From NCBI GenBank assembly GCA_015058015.1, contig SVDM01000009.1:1-64000 (forward strand): DNA of 64,000 bases. The letters are read 5' to 3'. Of this stretch, positions 63,407 to 64,000 are shown piece by piece. Source of the DNA: Lachnospiraceae bacterium. Its GTDB lineage: Bacteria > Bacillota > Clostridia > Lachnospirales > Lachnospiraceae. The stretch's first letter is position 1, and every line of letters starts with the position of its first letter. Both the position numbers and the translations under genes were made by a program. Below the pieces are notes generated by a model that made no database searches, was not told where the DNA came from, and saw only the letters and a program-made list of their open reading frames with translations.

Positions 63407-63476
63407 AGTTTTCTATGAAAACTTTATACTACGTAGGCCACGACATCTGCTTGGCAGATTCAGGTTGTCGTGGCTC
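63403..63476 (+). repeat. Two consecutive hairpins between DUF512 and der
   Basis: TAAAGTTTTC (63404-63413) pairs with GAAAACTTTA (63417-63426), starting at the stop codon. GCCACGACA (63437-63445) pairs with TGTCGTGGC (63466-63474) around an inner TCTGC/GCAGA hairpin. No T-run follows, so they look like processing or spacer structures rather than terminators. Confidence 0.55.
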
Positions 63477-63500
63477 TCAATAGGTAAAGAGGGAAACTAA

Positions 63501-64000
63501 ATGAGCAAACCTATAGTAGCCATAGTTGGACGTCCCAACGTAGGTAAGTCCACACTCTTCAATGCCCTTGCGGGAGAACGAATCTCCATCGTTAAGGACA
63601 CACCGGGAGTAACAAGGGACAGGATATACGCAGACGTAGAATGGCTGAACAACACATTTACAATGATTGATACAGGCGGAATCGAGCCTGACACAAAGGA
63701 TATAATACTTTCTCAGATGAGAGAACAGGCGCAGATTGCCATCGATACGGCAGATGTAATCATCTTCCTTACAGATGTGCGTCAGGGCCTTGTTGATGCG
63801 GATTCCAAGGTGGCGGATATGCTTCGCCGCTCCGGTAAGCCGGTGGTACTTGCTGTTAATAAGGTAGATAACTTCGAGAAGTACATGCCGGACGTATATG
63901 AATTCTACAACCTTGGAATAGGAGAACCCTTCCCCATAAGTGCGGGCTCCAAGTTAGGCTTTGGAGATCTCCTTGAAGAGGTAATGAAGAATATTAATGA
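63501..64000 (+). CDS. der: GTPase Der (EngA), 5' part
   Basis: The first 166 codons of Der, a double-GTPase for 50S assembly; the window ends inside the gene. The first GTPase domain is present: GRPNVGKST (G1), DTPGVTRD (G2 region), DTGG (G3) and NKVD (G4). The start follows GAGGG by about 9 nt. Confidence 0.96.
   Translation, partial: MSKPIVAIVGRPNVGKSTLFNALAGERISIVKDTPGVTRDRIYADVEWLNNTFTMIDTGGIEPDTKDIILSQMREQAQIAIDTADVIIFLTDVRQGLVDADSKVADMLRRSGKPVVLAVNKVDNFEKYMPDVYEFYNLGIGEPFPISAGSKLGFGDLLEEVMKNIN

Overview
The window reads as chromosomal DNA of an anaerobic Clostridia species, most likely a Lachnospiraceae. Support: low-to-moderate GC, strong AGGAGG-type ribosome binding sites, Firmicutes gene orders (rpmF-plsX-acpP-rnc-smc-ftsY; ylxM-ffh-rpsP-khpA-rimM-trmD-rplS-lepB-rbgA-rnhB-fliK-like-flhB-like-yraN), a phosphotransacetylase/acetate kinase pair, and giant InlB-type repeat surface proteins. 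No rRNA, tRNA, insertion sequence, prophage or CRISPR-cas locus was seen. Almost everything is on the + strand.

Region 1 (1-15 kb) is accessory surface biology: a cold-shock gene (-), two giant B-repeat wall proteins (2436 and 1763 aa) with near-identical signal peptides, terminators and sorting signals, and a small repeat-containing lipoprotein (-). All three secreted-protein genes sit behind the same leader: two or three tandem ~41-nt units starting GGTTAACC, alternating with hairpins whose stems change but stay paired, and ending in a shared element before the ribosome binding site. I do not recognise this leader as a named RNA class; it is the best candidate for an undescribed system here.

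Region 2 (15-19 kb) is a two-gene secretion unit: a peptidoglycan glucosaminidase ending in a type I dockerin, then a membrane protein with an extracellular cohesin domain. This suggests a minimal cohesin-dockerin device that docks a wall hydrolase on the membrane. clpC and a small conserved gene follow.

Region 3 (21.9-41.7 kb) is housekeeping: radA; a pheA-aroF operon behind a Phe/Tyr-rich leader peptide and attenuator; polA; a coaE/FtsA-like fused reading frame; a metallo-beta-lactamase protein; an ACT protein and UPF0210 pair separated by a 157-nt cloverleaf-like palindrome; two convergent zinc-ribbon membrane paralogues; a chemoreceptor; tmcAL; pta-ackA.

Region 4 (41.7-64 kb) holds the lipid/ribosome/secretion block from yceD-rpmF to der (cut by the window end). 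Signal recognition genes (ftsY, ffh), chromosome condensation (smc), ribosome and tRNA maturation (rnc, rimM, trmD, rbgA) and two signal peptidases are grouped. ilvA and a GGDEF gene interrupt the usual ftsY-ylxM order and are bordered by G/C-run repeats. Promoters and terminators were read by eye and are predictions.
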